From the NCBI RefSeq assembly GCF_014649855.1, contig NZ_BMTV01000025.1, positions 65,238-129,237 of the forward strand: a DNA stretch of 64,000 nt, read 5' to 3'. Source of the DNA: Streptomyces roseolus. GTDB taxonomy: Bacteria; Actinomycetota; Actinomycetes; Streptomycetales; Streptomycetaceae. The notes under the pieces are model-generated. The model saw only the letters and a program-made list of their open reading frames with translations, searched no databases and was not told the origin of the DNA. Position 1 is the stretch's first letter, and each line of letters starts with the position of its first letter. A program made the position numbers and the translations under genes. This document shows, piece by piece, positions 42,176 through 49,833 of this stretch.

Positions 42176-42211
42176 CAGCAGGGCGCCCCGGACGACCGGG
42201 GCGCCCTGCTG
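42176..42211 (+). terminator. Terminator after the carboxypeptidase gene
   Basis: A perfect 16-bp stem (42176-42191 with 42196-42211) with an ACGA loop, followed by TTAGCG. TAGCGT at 42213-42218 may be the -10 box of the next gene. Confidence 0.92.
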
Positions 42212-42297
42212 TTAGCGTCTTCGGGGTGCCGGCCGCGCCCCCGCGAGAGGGACGACCCACACAGGACAGCACGGAAGCAGCACGGGAGAGGGCCGCA

Positions 42298-44277
42298 GTG
42301 ACCACCGTCGAGCCGACACGCGCGGGCCGCGGCGAGGCCGCCGCGGACGGGGCCGCCACGGACCGTACCGCCACGCGTCCGGACCCCCGGCCGCGCCCTC
42401 CGCAGGACGCCGGGCCGCCCGTCGCGCAGGATGGCGACCAGGAGGCCTCCCCGGCCCCCGGCACCGTCCCGCCCCCCACCCCCGGTCCACCGCCGCGCAT
42501 CGTGCTCCCGAACCAGCGCTCCGCCCCCGAGCGGCCCCCGGCCGCCGCCGCGCCGCCGCCGCGGCGCCGCAAGCGCCGCTACCCCGTGATGGTGGCGACG
42601 GGCGTCGCCGCGCTGCTCCACGTCCTCTGGTTCTTCTGGTTCGCGAACAGCGGCGGCGACCTCGCGGCGCAGGACGCCTGGGCGGAGTTCGTCGGACGGC
42701 ACCCCGACTCGGCGTACAACCTCGCCTGGTACGGGGGCATGCACCCGGTCTCGTACAGCGTCGTGTCGCCGTACGTGATGTCGGTGCTCGGCGTCCGCTC
42801 CACGATGATGATCGCGGGGACGCTCTCCGCCGCGCTGACCGCGCTGATCCTGGTGCGGGTGCCGGCCGTCCGGAACCCGATGGCCTGCTCGCTCGCGGGC
42901 GTCTTCGCCTTCCTCTGCAACGCGCTGTCGGGCCGGGTGACCTTCGGCCTCGGCATGATGTTCGCGCTCGGCGCGGTCGCCGCCGTCTTCTGCTGGCCGC
43001 ACCGCTGGCGCCGCAAACGGTGGGCGAAGGCCGCGGTCGCGGCGCCGCTCGCCGGGCTCGCGACGGCGTGCAGCCCGGTCGCCGGCCTGTTCCTCGGCGT
43101 CGTCGCGGCGGCGCTCTTCCTGAACAAGCGGAGGCCGGGCGCGTACGCCATCGGCCTCGCCCCGGTCGCGGTCGTCGCGCTCTCCTCCTGGCTCTTCCCC
43201 TTCTCCGGCACCCAGCCGATGTCCTTCGGGTCGACGTCGCTGCCGCTGCTCTTCGGGATCCTCGTCCTCGTCCTCGTGCCGAGGGACTGGCGCACCGTCC
43301 GCACGGCCGCCGCCTGCTACACCGTCGGCACGTTCCTGACCTGGCTGATCGACTCCCAGATCGGGTCGAACATCTCGCGGCTCCCGATGCTCTTCGCGGG
43401 CGTGGCGCTGCTCGCGGCGCTGCCCTACACGCGCCCGCGGTCGCGCCGCTGGTACGCGCTGGCCGTCGCCTTCCTCGGCCTCAACTTCTGGATCGGCTTC
43501 AAGGGCGTCGACGACGTGATCCGCACCCGCCCGGACGCCTCCTGGGCCTTCGAGGTGGCGCCGCTGATCAACCAGCTCCAGGTCCGGGAGGCGCGGAAGG
43601 CGCGCGTCGAGGTCGTGCCGGCGTCGAGCCACCGCGAGTCCTCGGCGCTCAGCCCGTACATCAACCTCGCGCGCGGCTGGAACCGCCAGGCGGACATGGA
43701 GCGCAACCCGCTCTTCTACGACGACACCCTCAACGCCGTGAACTACCGCGAATGGCTCCACCGCTGGGCCGTCCGGTACGTCGTCCTCCCGACCGGCGCC
43801 CCCGACTCGGGCGCCGCCCGCGAGGCCGAGCTGGTCGGCCAGGGCCTGCCGTACCTGAACCAGGTGTGGTCCGACGCGAACTGGCGGCTGTACGAGGTCG
43901 CCGGCGCCACCCCGCTCGCCGACGCCCCGGCGCAGGTCGAGCGCGCCGCCGAGAACGAGGTCGTCCTCCGCCTGGACCGGCCGGCCCGGGTGAGGATCCG
44001 CGTCCCCTACTCGCCGTGGCTGGCGCTGATGGACGAGAACGGCGGCAAGCTGGAGCCCCCGCAGGAGACGGAGGAGTCCAAGCGGGCGCGGGAGGAGTCC
44101 GAGACGGAGCTCCCGAAGGTCTTCGCGAACGAGAACGGCTGCCTGGTGAAGGCCGAGCCGGACGAACAGGGCGACGAGTGGACGGAACTGGTCGCCCCGA
44201 AGGCGGGCACCTACCGCCTGGCGGCCCCGTACAAGCTCTTCCCGCGCGGCACGGCCTGCCCGGAGGAACTGCGCTGA
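42298..44277 (+). CDS. Large polytopic membrane protein
   Basis: A protein of about 659 residues. A Pro/Arg-rich N-terminus (1-95) precedes roughly ten to eleven membrane helices (about 98-400). A soluble, probably extracellular, C-terminal part follows (about 410-655, WLHRWAVRYVVLPTGAPDSG, WSDANWRLYEVAGATPLADA). This resembles YfhO/GT-C-like glycosyltransferase topologies; annotation pipelines often call it MFS transporter, which the sequence does not support well. The GTG at 42298 has GAGAGG 6 nt upstream. A GTG at 42226 preceded by TAGCGT could be a leaderless alternative. Confidence 0.65.
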   Translation: MTTVEPTRAGRGEAAADGAATDRTATRPDPRPRPPQDAGPPVAQDGDQEASPAPGTVPPPTPGPPPRIVLPNQRSAPERPPAAAAPPPRRRKRRYPVMVATGVAALLHVLWFFWFANSGGDLAAQDAWAEFVGRHPDSAYNLAWYGGMHPVSYSVVSPYVMSVLGVRSTMMIAGTLSAALTALILVRVPAVRNPMACSLAGVFAFLCNALSGRVTFGLGMMFALGAVAAVFCWPHRWRRKRWAKAAVAAPLAGLATACSPVAGLFLGVVAAALFLNKRRPGAYAIGLAPVAVVALSSWLFPFSGTQPMSFGSTSLPLLFGILVLVLVPRDWRTVRTAAACYTVGTFLTWLIDSQIGSNISRLPMLFAGVALLAALPYTRPRSRRWYALAVAFLGLNFWIGFKGVDDVIRTRPDASWAFEVAPLINQLQVREARKARVEVVPASSHRESSALSPYINLARGWNRQADMERNPLFYDDTLNAVNYREWLHRWAVRYVVLPTGAPDSGAAREAELVGQGLPYLNQVWSDANWRLYEVAGATPLADAPAQVERAAENEVVLRLDRPARVRIRVPYSPWLALMDENGGKLEPPQETEESKRAREESETELPKVFANENGCLVKAEPDEQGDEWTELVAPKAGTYRLAAPYKLFPRGTACPEELR

Positions 44278-44281
44278 GCCC

Positions 44282-44327
44282 GTCCCCCGGCGGGTCACCC
44301 GTAAGGAGGGCGAACCCGCCGGGGGAC
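44282..44327 (+). terminator. Terminator before the signal peptidase gene
   Basis: A perfect 14-bp stem (44282-44295 with 44314-44327) with an 18-nt loop, just after the stop at 44277. Confidence 0.75.
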
Positions 44328-44350
44328 TGCTCGCCGGGGAGTACGGGCCC

Positions 44351-44356
44351 TAGGGT
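44351..44356 (+). promoter_or_regulatory. -10 box TAGGGT of the signal peptidase gene (leaderless)
   Basis: TAGGGT ends 6 bases before the ATG at 44363, which decides the start in favour of this ATG over the one at 44399. Confidence 0.5.
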
Positions 44357-44362
44357 CGACCC

Positions 44363-45127
44363 ATGCGGCAGGAACCAACTGAATCGGGGCGGGCGGAGAT
44401 GACGGACAGCACGGACGTGTCGACGGAGACGAGGCCGGCCCCGGAACCGGAGGAGTCCCCCCGGAAGCGCCGCAAGCTCTCCCCGTGGCTGGAGTACCCC
44501 CTCCTCGCCGTGGTCGCCCTGGGCCTCGCCTTCCTGATCAAGACCTTCCTGCTCCAGGCGTTCCTGATCCCCTCGGGCTCCATGCAGAACACCCTCCAGG
44601 AGGACGACCGGGTCCTCGTCGACAAGCTCACCCCGTGGTTCGGCTCGGAACCCGACCGGGGCGAGGTGGTCGTCTTCCGCGACCCCGCCGACTGGCTCGC
44701 CGGCCACGAGGCGAAGCCCCCGAGCACCGTCCAGAAGGCCCTCGGCTTCGTCGGCCTGATGCCCGCGGCCGACGAACAGCACCTGATCAAGCGGGTCATC
44801 GGCGTCGCCGGCGACACCGTCGAATGCTCCGGCACCGGGCCGCTCAGGCTCAACGGCGAGCCGCTCACGGAGCCGTACGTGTACGCGGGCAACACCCCGT
44901 GCAGCGACGACGAGGGCGGCCGGTTCAAGGTCACCGTCCCCGCCGGGCACCTCTGGGTCATGGGCGACCACCGCCAGGCCTCCCAGGACTCCCGCTACCA
45001 CCAGGACGACCCGCACGCCGGCATGGTCCCCCTCGACGACGTGGTGGGCCGCGCCGTCGTCGTGGCCTGGCCGCTGACGAACTGGTCGACCCTGCCGGTC
45101 CCGGACGCCTTCACACCGGAGAAGTGA
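44363..45127 (+). CDS. lepB: Signal peptidase I
   Basis: A 254-residue type I signal peptidase with one N-terminal membrane helix (about 47-66). The catalytic Ser is in IPSGSMQNTL and the catalytic Lys in HLIKRVIGVAGD. The later boxes LWVMGDHRQASQDSR and GRAVVVAW are also present. It releases exported proteins from their signal peptides at the outer face of the membrane. The short cytoplasmic N-terminus is acidic and Pro-rich. It lies just before the putative biosynthetic cluster but is probably unrelated. Confidence 0.9.
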   Translation: MRQEPTESGRAEMTDSTDVSTETRPAPEPEESPRKRRKLSPWLEYPLLAVVALGLAFLIKTFLLQAFLIPSGSMQNTLQEDDRVLVDKLTPWFGSEPDRGEVVVFRDPADWLAGHEAKPPSTVQKALGFVGLMPAADEQHLIKRVIGVAGDTVECSGTGPLRLNGEPLTEPYVYAGNTPCSDDEGGRFKVTVPAGHLWVMGDHRQASQDSRYHQDDPHAGMVPLDDVVGRAVVVAWPLTNWSTLPVPDAFTPEK

Positions 45128-45224
45128 GCGAGGTGATCTATTCACGCCACATTCGTTGAAGTGTTCGGCTTGATCGGGTCCAATGGTTCACCTTCACCGG
45201 TGCGAGGACCACGGAAAGTCCGTC

Positions 45225-46016
45225 ATGACCCACCCCAGCCAGATGTACGCGACCGCCCCGCAGCCCCGGGTCGCGCTTCCCACGGCGGCGGAGCGCGCCT
45301 GGCTCGCCGGCCTCCAGAGCGCCCGTCATCTGGTCGACGCCGAGGTGCGGCGGCACGAACGGCGCAACGCGCTCCACACGTTGAGGGGCCTCCAGGTGCT
45401 CGCCCGGTTCGCGGAGGAGCGGGCGGACGCCTTCGCCGCCTCCCACGGGGTGCCGGTCGCCACGGTCGAGGCGATCACCCGCCGGATCGCCGACCCCCTG
45501 GTCCGCGCCCAGGCCGTGGGCAGGCTCATCGCCGCCGCCGAGCGCGGCGTGGACCTCCGGCTCTGTCCCGCCTCCCGGCTGCCCGACGGCCTGGAGGGGG
45601 CGGGGGAGATCGGCGCCGTCCTCGGCAACCTCGTCGACAACGCCCTGGACGCCGTCGCCGGCGCCGGCCGGCCGGAGCCCCGCGTGGAGGTCGCGCTCCG
45701 GTACGAGCGGGGCACCGTCGACCTCTCCGTGCACGACAACGGGCCCGGCGTGGCACCCCATCTGCGCGGCTGGGTCTTCGAGCGGGGCACCTCGACGAAA
45801 CCGGCCTCGCCCGAACGCCCCCGGGGCATCGGCCTCGCGCTCGTCCGGGCCGTCGCCGAGGCGCGGGACGGCTCCGTCGAGGTGCGGGACCGGCGGGGCG
45901 GCGGCGCCGTCTTCACCGTCCGGATGCGCGCCGGCGAACAGCGCCGGGACGCCCGCCGACGGACGGCGTGCCAGGGGGAGGCGGACACGCCGGGCCGGCC
46001 GCGGGAGGGCCGGTGA
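45225..46016 (+). CDS. Sensorless CitA/DcuS-type histidine kinase
   Basis: A 263-residue protein holding only the kinase core. The SpoOB-like dimerisation helix has the phosphoacceptor motif RRHERRNALHTLRGLQVL, and the ATPase domain has NLVDNALDAV, HDNGPGVAP and RGIGLALVRAV. The usual periplasmic PASTA/PAS citrate-sensing domain and both membrane helices are absent, so it is predicted to be cytosolic. GGAAAG lies 6 nt before the ATG at 45225. It overlaps the response regulator by 4 nt. Input may come from an intracellular partner or metabolite. It opens the putative cluster. Confidence 0.75.
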   Translation: MTHPSQMYATAPQPRVALPTAAERAWLAGLQSARHLVDAEVRRHERRNALHTLRGLQVLARFAEERADAFAASHGVPVATVEAITRRIADPLVRAQAVGRLIAAAERGVDLRLCPASRLPDGLEGAGEIGAVLGNLVDNALDAVAGAGRPEPRVEVALRYERGTVDLSVHDNGPGVAPHLRGWVFERGTSTKPASPERPRGIGLALVRAVAEARDGSVEVRDRRGGGAVFTVRMRAGEQRRDARRRTACQGEADTPGRPREGR

Positions 46017-46690
46017 TCGACGTGCTCGTCGTCGACGACGACTTCTACGTGGCGAGGATCAACGCCCACTACGTGTCCGAGACGCCCGGCTTCCGGGTGG
46101 CGGGCATCGCCCACAGCGCGGCCCCGGCCCTGGCGGCCGTCGAGCGCGGCGGCATCGACCTCGTCCTGCTCGACCAGCACCTCCCCAACGAGAGCGGACT
46201 CTCCGTCACCCGCCGCCTCCGCGCCCTCGACCTGGACGTCGACGTCCTCATGGTCACCGCCGACCGCAGGCCCGAGTCGGTCCGCGCGGCCCGCCGCGCG
46301 GGCGTCCTGCACTACCTCGTCAAGCCGTTCACCCCCGAGAGCCTCCGCGAACGCCTGGAGTCGTACGCCCGGACGCGCGCCGCGCTCACCGACGCCACGG
46401 AGATGGACCAGGACGCCGTCGACCGGACCCTCGGCGGCGGCTCCCCGCCGGACGCGGCGCGGGACCTGCCCAAGGGCTTCTCCGAGCGCACCGCGGACCT
46501 CGTCTCCCGCATGGTCGAGGAGCACGGAGCCGGGCGGGAGCTCGCCGCCCAGGAGGTGTCCGAGCTGACGGGCATCAGCCGCTCGACCGCCCAGCGGTAC
46601 CTGAAGCACCTCGCCGACAGCGGGCGGCTGCGGCTCACCCTCAGGTACGGCACCAGCGGCCGGCCCGAGCACCTCTACTCCCGGGCGTGA
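46013..46690 (+). CDS. CitB/DcuR-type response regulator
   Basis: A 225-residue regulator. The receiver domain (1-120) has VVDDDFYVAR, the phosphoacceptor Asp in LVLLDQHLPN and Lys in YLVKPFTPESL. A C-terminal winged HTH follows (FSERTADLVSRMVEEHGAGR, then SELTGISRSTAQRYLKHLAD) of the kind paired with citrate/C4-dicarboxylate kinases. The GTG start overlaps the kinase stop (GTGA), indicating coupling. It is the likely DNA-binding output for the exporter or biosynthetic genes next door. Confidence 0.85.
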   Translation: MIDVLVVDDDFYVARINAHYVSETPGFRVAGIAHSAAPALAAVERGGIDLVLLDQHLPNESGLSVTRRLRALDLDVDVLMVTADRRPESVRAARRAGVLHYLVKPFTPESLRERLESYARTRAALTDATEMDQDAVDRTLGGGSPPDAARDLPKGFSERTADLVSRMVEEHGAGRELAAQEVSELTGISRSTAQRYLKHLADSGRLRLTLRYGTSGRPEHLYSRA

Positions 46691-46753
46691 AGCGGCGGTC
46701 CGCCCCCTTCCGCACGTCCCCCGCACCACCCACCACGCGACAGGAAGCCGACC

Positions 46754-47980
46754 GTGCCGATCCGCATACTTCCCGAGCCCGGCCCCACCCGGCTGCTGAC
46801 CTTCATCACCATGGTGATGAGCCTGGGGCAGGGGCTGTGGATGGCCCTCAGCGCCCTCTACGCGGTGACGGTCGTCGGCATGTCGCCCGGCGAGCTGGGC
46901 GTCGCCCTCGGCGTGACGGCCGTCCTCGTCCTGGTGTCCAGCATCCCGCTCGGCCACCTCGCCGACCGCGCGGGACCCCGCACCGTGCAGCTGTGGTCGT
47001 TCCTCGCCCTGGCCCCGCTGACCGCGGCCCTGGTCGCGGCGCAGGGCTTCTGGTCGTACCTCGTCGTCACCTCCGTGCAGGGCCTCGCCTACCGGGCCGG
47101 CAACAACGCCCGCAAGGCGATGATCGCGGCCAACGTGCCCCGGGAGAAGCGGGTCCACGTCATGGCGTACATCCGGGCCGCGGTCAACGCGACCCTCGCG
47201 GTCGGCGCCTGCCTGGCCGGCCTCGTCCTGGTGTGGGACGAACGCGTCGGCTACCAGAGCGCCGTCCTCTTCACCGCCCTGTGCTTCCTGGTCACGGGAC
47301 TCCTCACGCTCAAGGAGCGCCCCGTGCCCCCGGCGCCCGCCACGCCCGGCGCCGCCTTCTCGGTGCTGCGGGACACGCCGTTCCTGGCGTTCACCGTCCT
47401 CGACGGCGCCCTCGCCACCCACGCCCTGCTGCTCGACCTCGTCCTGCCCCTGTGGGTCGTCCACCACACGGACGCGCCCCGCTGGACCAGCGCGGCCCTG
47501 CTCCTGCTGAACACGATCCTCGTGGTGGCCTTCCAGACCCGGGCCGCGCGCGGCGTCGACGGCCCGAGGTCCGCGTCCTTCGCGAGCCTCCAGGGCGCCG
47601 GCTGCGTGGCGGCCGCCTGCCTGCTCTTCGCCCTCACCGACGGCGCGGAGGTCGTCGCCGCCTGCCTGCTCCTCGGCGCCGGCGCGCTGCTGCACGCGTT
47701 CGGGGAGATCCGGCAGGCGGCGGGCAGCTGGACCATCGTCTTCGACCTGGCGCCCGACCACGCGCAGGGCCAGTACCAGGGCACGTACAAGATGGGCCAG
47801 GACATCGGCAAGATGTTCGCCCCCGCCGTCCTCGCCTGGCTGGTCATCGGCCACGGCGCCGTCGGCTGGGTCGTCCTGGCCGTCGCCTACGCGGTGCTCG
47901 GCGCCGTCGTCCCGGCCGTCGTCTCCCTCGGCGCCCGCAGGGCGGAGGCCCCGGCGAAGGACGCCGCCGCCACCGTCTGA
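46754..47980 (+). CDS. MFS transporter
   Basis: A 408-residue major facilitator with about 12 helices. The GHLADRAGPRTVQ loop between TM2 and TM3 is the MFS motif A. Position between the two-component genes and the biosynthetic genes suggests export of the cluster product, or uptake of a precursor. The GTG start follows CAGGAAG. A strong terminator closes the transcript. Confidence 0.85.
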   Translation: MPIRILPEPGPTRLLTFITMVMSLGQGLWMALSALYAVTVVGMSPGELGVALGVTAVLVLVSSIPLGHLADRAGPRTVQLWSFLALAPLTAALVAAQGFWSYLVVTSVQGLAYRAGNNARKAMIAANVPREKRVHVMAYIRAAVNATLAVGACLAGLVLVWDERVGYQSAVLFTALCFLVTGLLTLKERPVPPAPATPGAAFSVLRDTPFLAFTVLDGALATHALLLDLVLPLWVVHHTDAPRWTSAALLLLNTILVVAFQTRAARGVDGPRSASFASLQGAGCVAAACLLFALTDGAEVVAACLLLGAGALLHAFGEIRQAAGSWTIVFDLAPDHAQGQYQGTYKMGQDIGKMFAPAVLAWLVIGHGAVGWVVLAVAYAVLGAVVPAVVSLGARRAEAPAKDAAATV

Positions 47981-47998
47981 GCGCCCCTGTACTTCCCG

Positions 47999-48032
47999 CG
48001 GCGACGCGCCCCCGGCCGGGGGCGCGTCGCCG
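47999..48032 (+). terminator. Terminator after the MFS gene
   Basis: A perfect 15-bp stem (47999-48013 with 48018-48032) around GGCC. It separates the regulatory/transport unit from the biosynthetic operon. Confidence 0.85.
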
Positions 48033-48059
48033 TCGCGTCGTCGGCCGGCCTCCGTCGGG

Positions 48060-48082
48060 GAAAACGAGCAGAACGCGTTTTT
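48060..48082. promoter_or_regulatory. ARE-like site before the biosynthetic operon
   Basis: The pseudo-palindrome has a left arm GAAAACGAGC and a right arm ACGCGTTTTT (reverse complement AAAAACGCGT) with a 3-nt centre. The A-rich AAAACG arms resemble gamma-butyrolactone receptor sites and the arms of the site at 63043. It lies about 100 bases before the adenylation gene. Confidence 0.4.
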
Positions 48083-48185
48083 CCCCGGTCAAGGGTGTTT
48101 AGCGCGGCAGTGCGCACAACCGGGACCGGCCCCCCGGGCCGTCGATAGCTTCGAGCCAATCCGCCGTCGACGAGTTCGGACAGAC

Positions 48186-49748
48186 ATGACCACAGCAACG
48201 GACGTACGCCTGGGCGCGGGCCTCCTGGAGCACGCGCTCGTCCAGCCGGACCGCACCGCGCTGACCCTGGGGCGCCGTGAGGTGAGCTACGCCGAGGCCG
48301 CGGCCACCGCGCGCCGCTGGGCCGCCCCGCTGGTCGAGGCCGCGGGCGGCCGGCCCGCCCGGGTCGGGGTCTTCGCCCACCGCAGCGAGGCCTCCTACCT
48401 GGGAGTCGTCGCCGCGCTGTACGCGGGCGCCGCGTTCGTCCCGCTGAACCGCAGGTTCCCCGCCGAGCGGACCCGCTCGATGCTGGAGCGCGCCGACGTC
48501 GACGCGCTCGTCGTGGACGCCGCCTCCCTGCCCGGCCTCGCCGGCCTCCTGCGGGGACTGCCGCGCAAGCCGGTCGTGCTCCTCCCCGACGCCGAGCGGG
48601 CCGAGGCGGGCGACCTGGGCGACGTCCGGGTCCTGGACGCCCGGGACCTGGCCGCCGCCGCGCCCCTGGAGGAGCTGCCGCCGGTCGCGCCCGACGACCT
48701 CGCCTACCTGCTGTTCACCTCGGGCAGCACCGGCGTGCCCAAGGGCGTGCCCGTCACCCACGGCAACGTCCGCGCGTTCCTCGACGCCAGCCAGGAGCGC
48801 TACCGGCTCACCCCCGACGACCGGCTGACGCAGACCTTCGACCAGACCTTCGACCTGTCGGTCTTCGACCTCTTCATGGCCTGGGAGAACGGCGCCCGGG
48901 TCTGCTCCATGGACCCCATCGAGCTGCTGTCGCCGTTCAGGTACCTGGAGCGCAACGGGATCACCGTCTGGTTCTCCGTGCCGTCCGCCGCCGCCGTCCT
49001 GCGGCGGCGCGGGAAACTCCTCCCCGGCACCATGCCCACCCTCCGCTGGAGCCTGTTCTGCGGCGAGGCGCTGCCCCGCGAGACCGCCGAGGCCTGGCAG
49101 GCGGCCGCCCCGCGGTCGGTGGTGGAGAACCTGTACGGGCCCACCGAGCTGACCATCGCCTGTACGGTCCACCGCTGGGACCCGGTGACCGGCCCCGCGT
49201 CCTGCGTCCACGACAACGTGCCGATCGGCCGCCCCTACCCGGGCCTGCACCCGCTGGTCGTCGGCGAGGACGGCGCCCCCGTCACGGACGGCGAGACCGG
49301 TGAACTGTGCATGGCGGGCCCGCAGACCACCCCCGGCTACTGGCGGGCGCCCGAACTCACCGCCGAGCGCTACTTCCCGTACGAGGGACGCACCTACTAC
49401 CGCACCGGCGACCTGGTGCGCCTGCAGGGCGACGCCTACGTCCACCTGGGCCGCAACGACCAGCAGGTCAAGATCGGCGGCCACCGCGTCGAACTCGGCG
49501 AGATCGAGGCCGTCCTGCGGCGGGCCGGCGCCGTGGAGGCGGTCGCCCTGCGGTGGCCCGACGACCACACCGTGACCGCCGTCGTCTGCGGCGACGCCGA
49601 CCCCGCGGCGCTCACCGCCGCCTGCGAGGCCGCGCTGCCGCCCTACATGACGCCCGCCCGGATCCACGTGCTGGCCGAGATGCCCCTCAACGGCAACGGC
49701 AAGACCGACCGGGGCGCGCTCCGCGACCTCCTGCGGGCCGGCCTGTGA
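48186..49748 (+). CDS. Stand-alone amino-acid adenylation enzyme
   Basis: A 520-residue ANL enzyme of the NRPS A-domain type. It shows A3 LLFTSGSTGVPKGVP, A4 FDLSVFDLFMAW with the Asp that holds the alpha-amino group, A5 NLYGPTE, A8 GRNDQQVKIGGHRVELGEIE and A10 NGNGKTDR. It has no fused carrier. My hand alignment of the ten pocket positions gives roughly D-L-F-F-L-C-L-I-A-K, which I cannot match to a known substrate. It should activate an amino acid and load the carrier domain of the next gene, 85 bases downstream. Confidence 0.88.
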   Translation: MTTATDVRLGAGLLEHALVQPDRTALTLGRREVSYAEAAATARRWAAPLVEAAGGRPARVGVFAHRSEASYLGVVAALYAGAAFVPLNRRFPAERTRSMLERADVDALVVDAASLPGLAGLLRGLPRKPVVLLPDAERAEAGDLGDVRVLDARDLAAAAPLEELPPVAPDDLAYLLFTSGSTGVPKGVPVTHGNVRAFLDASQERYRLTPDDRLTQTFDQTFDLSVFDLFMAWENGARVCSMDPIELLSPFRYLERNGITVWFSVPSAAAVLRRRGKLLPGTMPTLRWSLFCGEALPRETAEAWQAAAPRSVVENLYGPTELTIACTVHRWDPVTGPASCVHDNVPIGRPYPGLHPLVVGEDGAPVTDGETGELCMAGPQTTPGYWRAPELTAERYFPYEGRTYYRTGDLVRLQGDAYVHLGRNDQQVKIGGHRVELGEIEAVLRRAGAVEAVALRWPDDHTVTAVVCGDADPAALTAACEAALPPYMTPARIHVLAEMPLNGNGKTDRGALRDLLRAGL

Positions 49749-49769
49749 CCGCCGCCCCCTTGTCCGCGA

Positions 49770-49806
49770 CCCCGACGACCCCGACGACCCCGACGATCCC
49801 GACCCG
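49770..49806 (+). repeat. Tandem 9-bp repeats in the intergenic gap
   Basis: GACCCCGAC-type units are repeated about four times between the adenylation gene and the carrier/citrate-synthase gene. They are outside the coding frames chosen here. Confidence 0.6.
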
Positions 49807-49833
49807 CGATCCGCGACCCGAGGAGAGCCCATC

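Noticed and set aside
42226..44277. MFS transporter for the large membrane protein
   Set aside because: The helix pattern and the long C-terminal soluble domain fit a GT-C/YfhO-like protein better, and no MFS motif A is seen.
48056..48087. Inverted repeat CGGGGAAAA/TTTTCCCCG as a second terminator of the MFS gene
   Set aside because: A stronger terminator lies at 47999-48032. This repeat has a long A/T-containing loop and fits an operator before the adenylation gene better.
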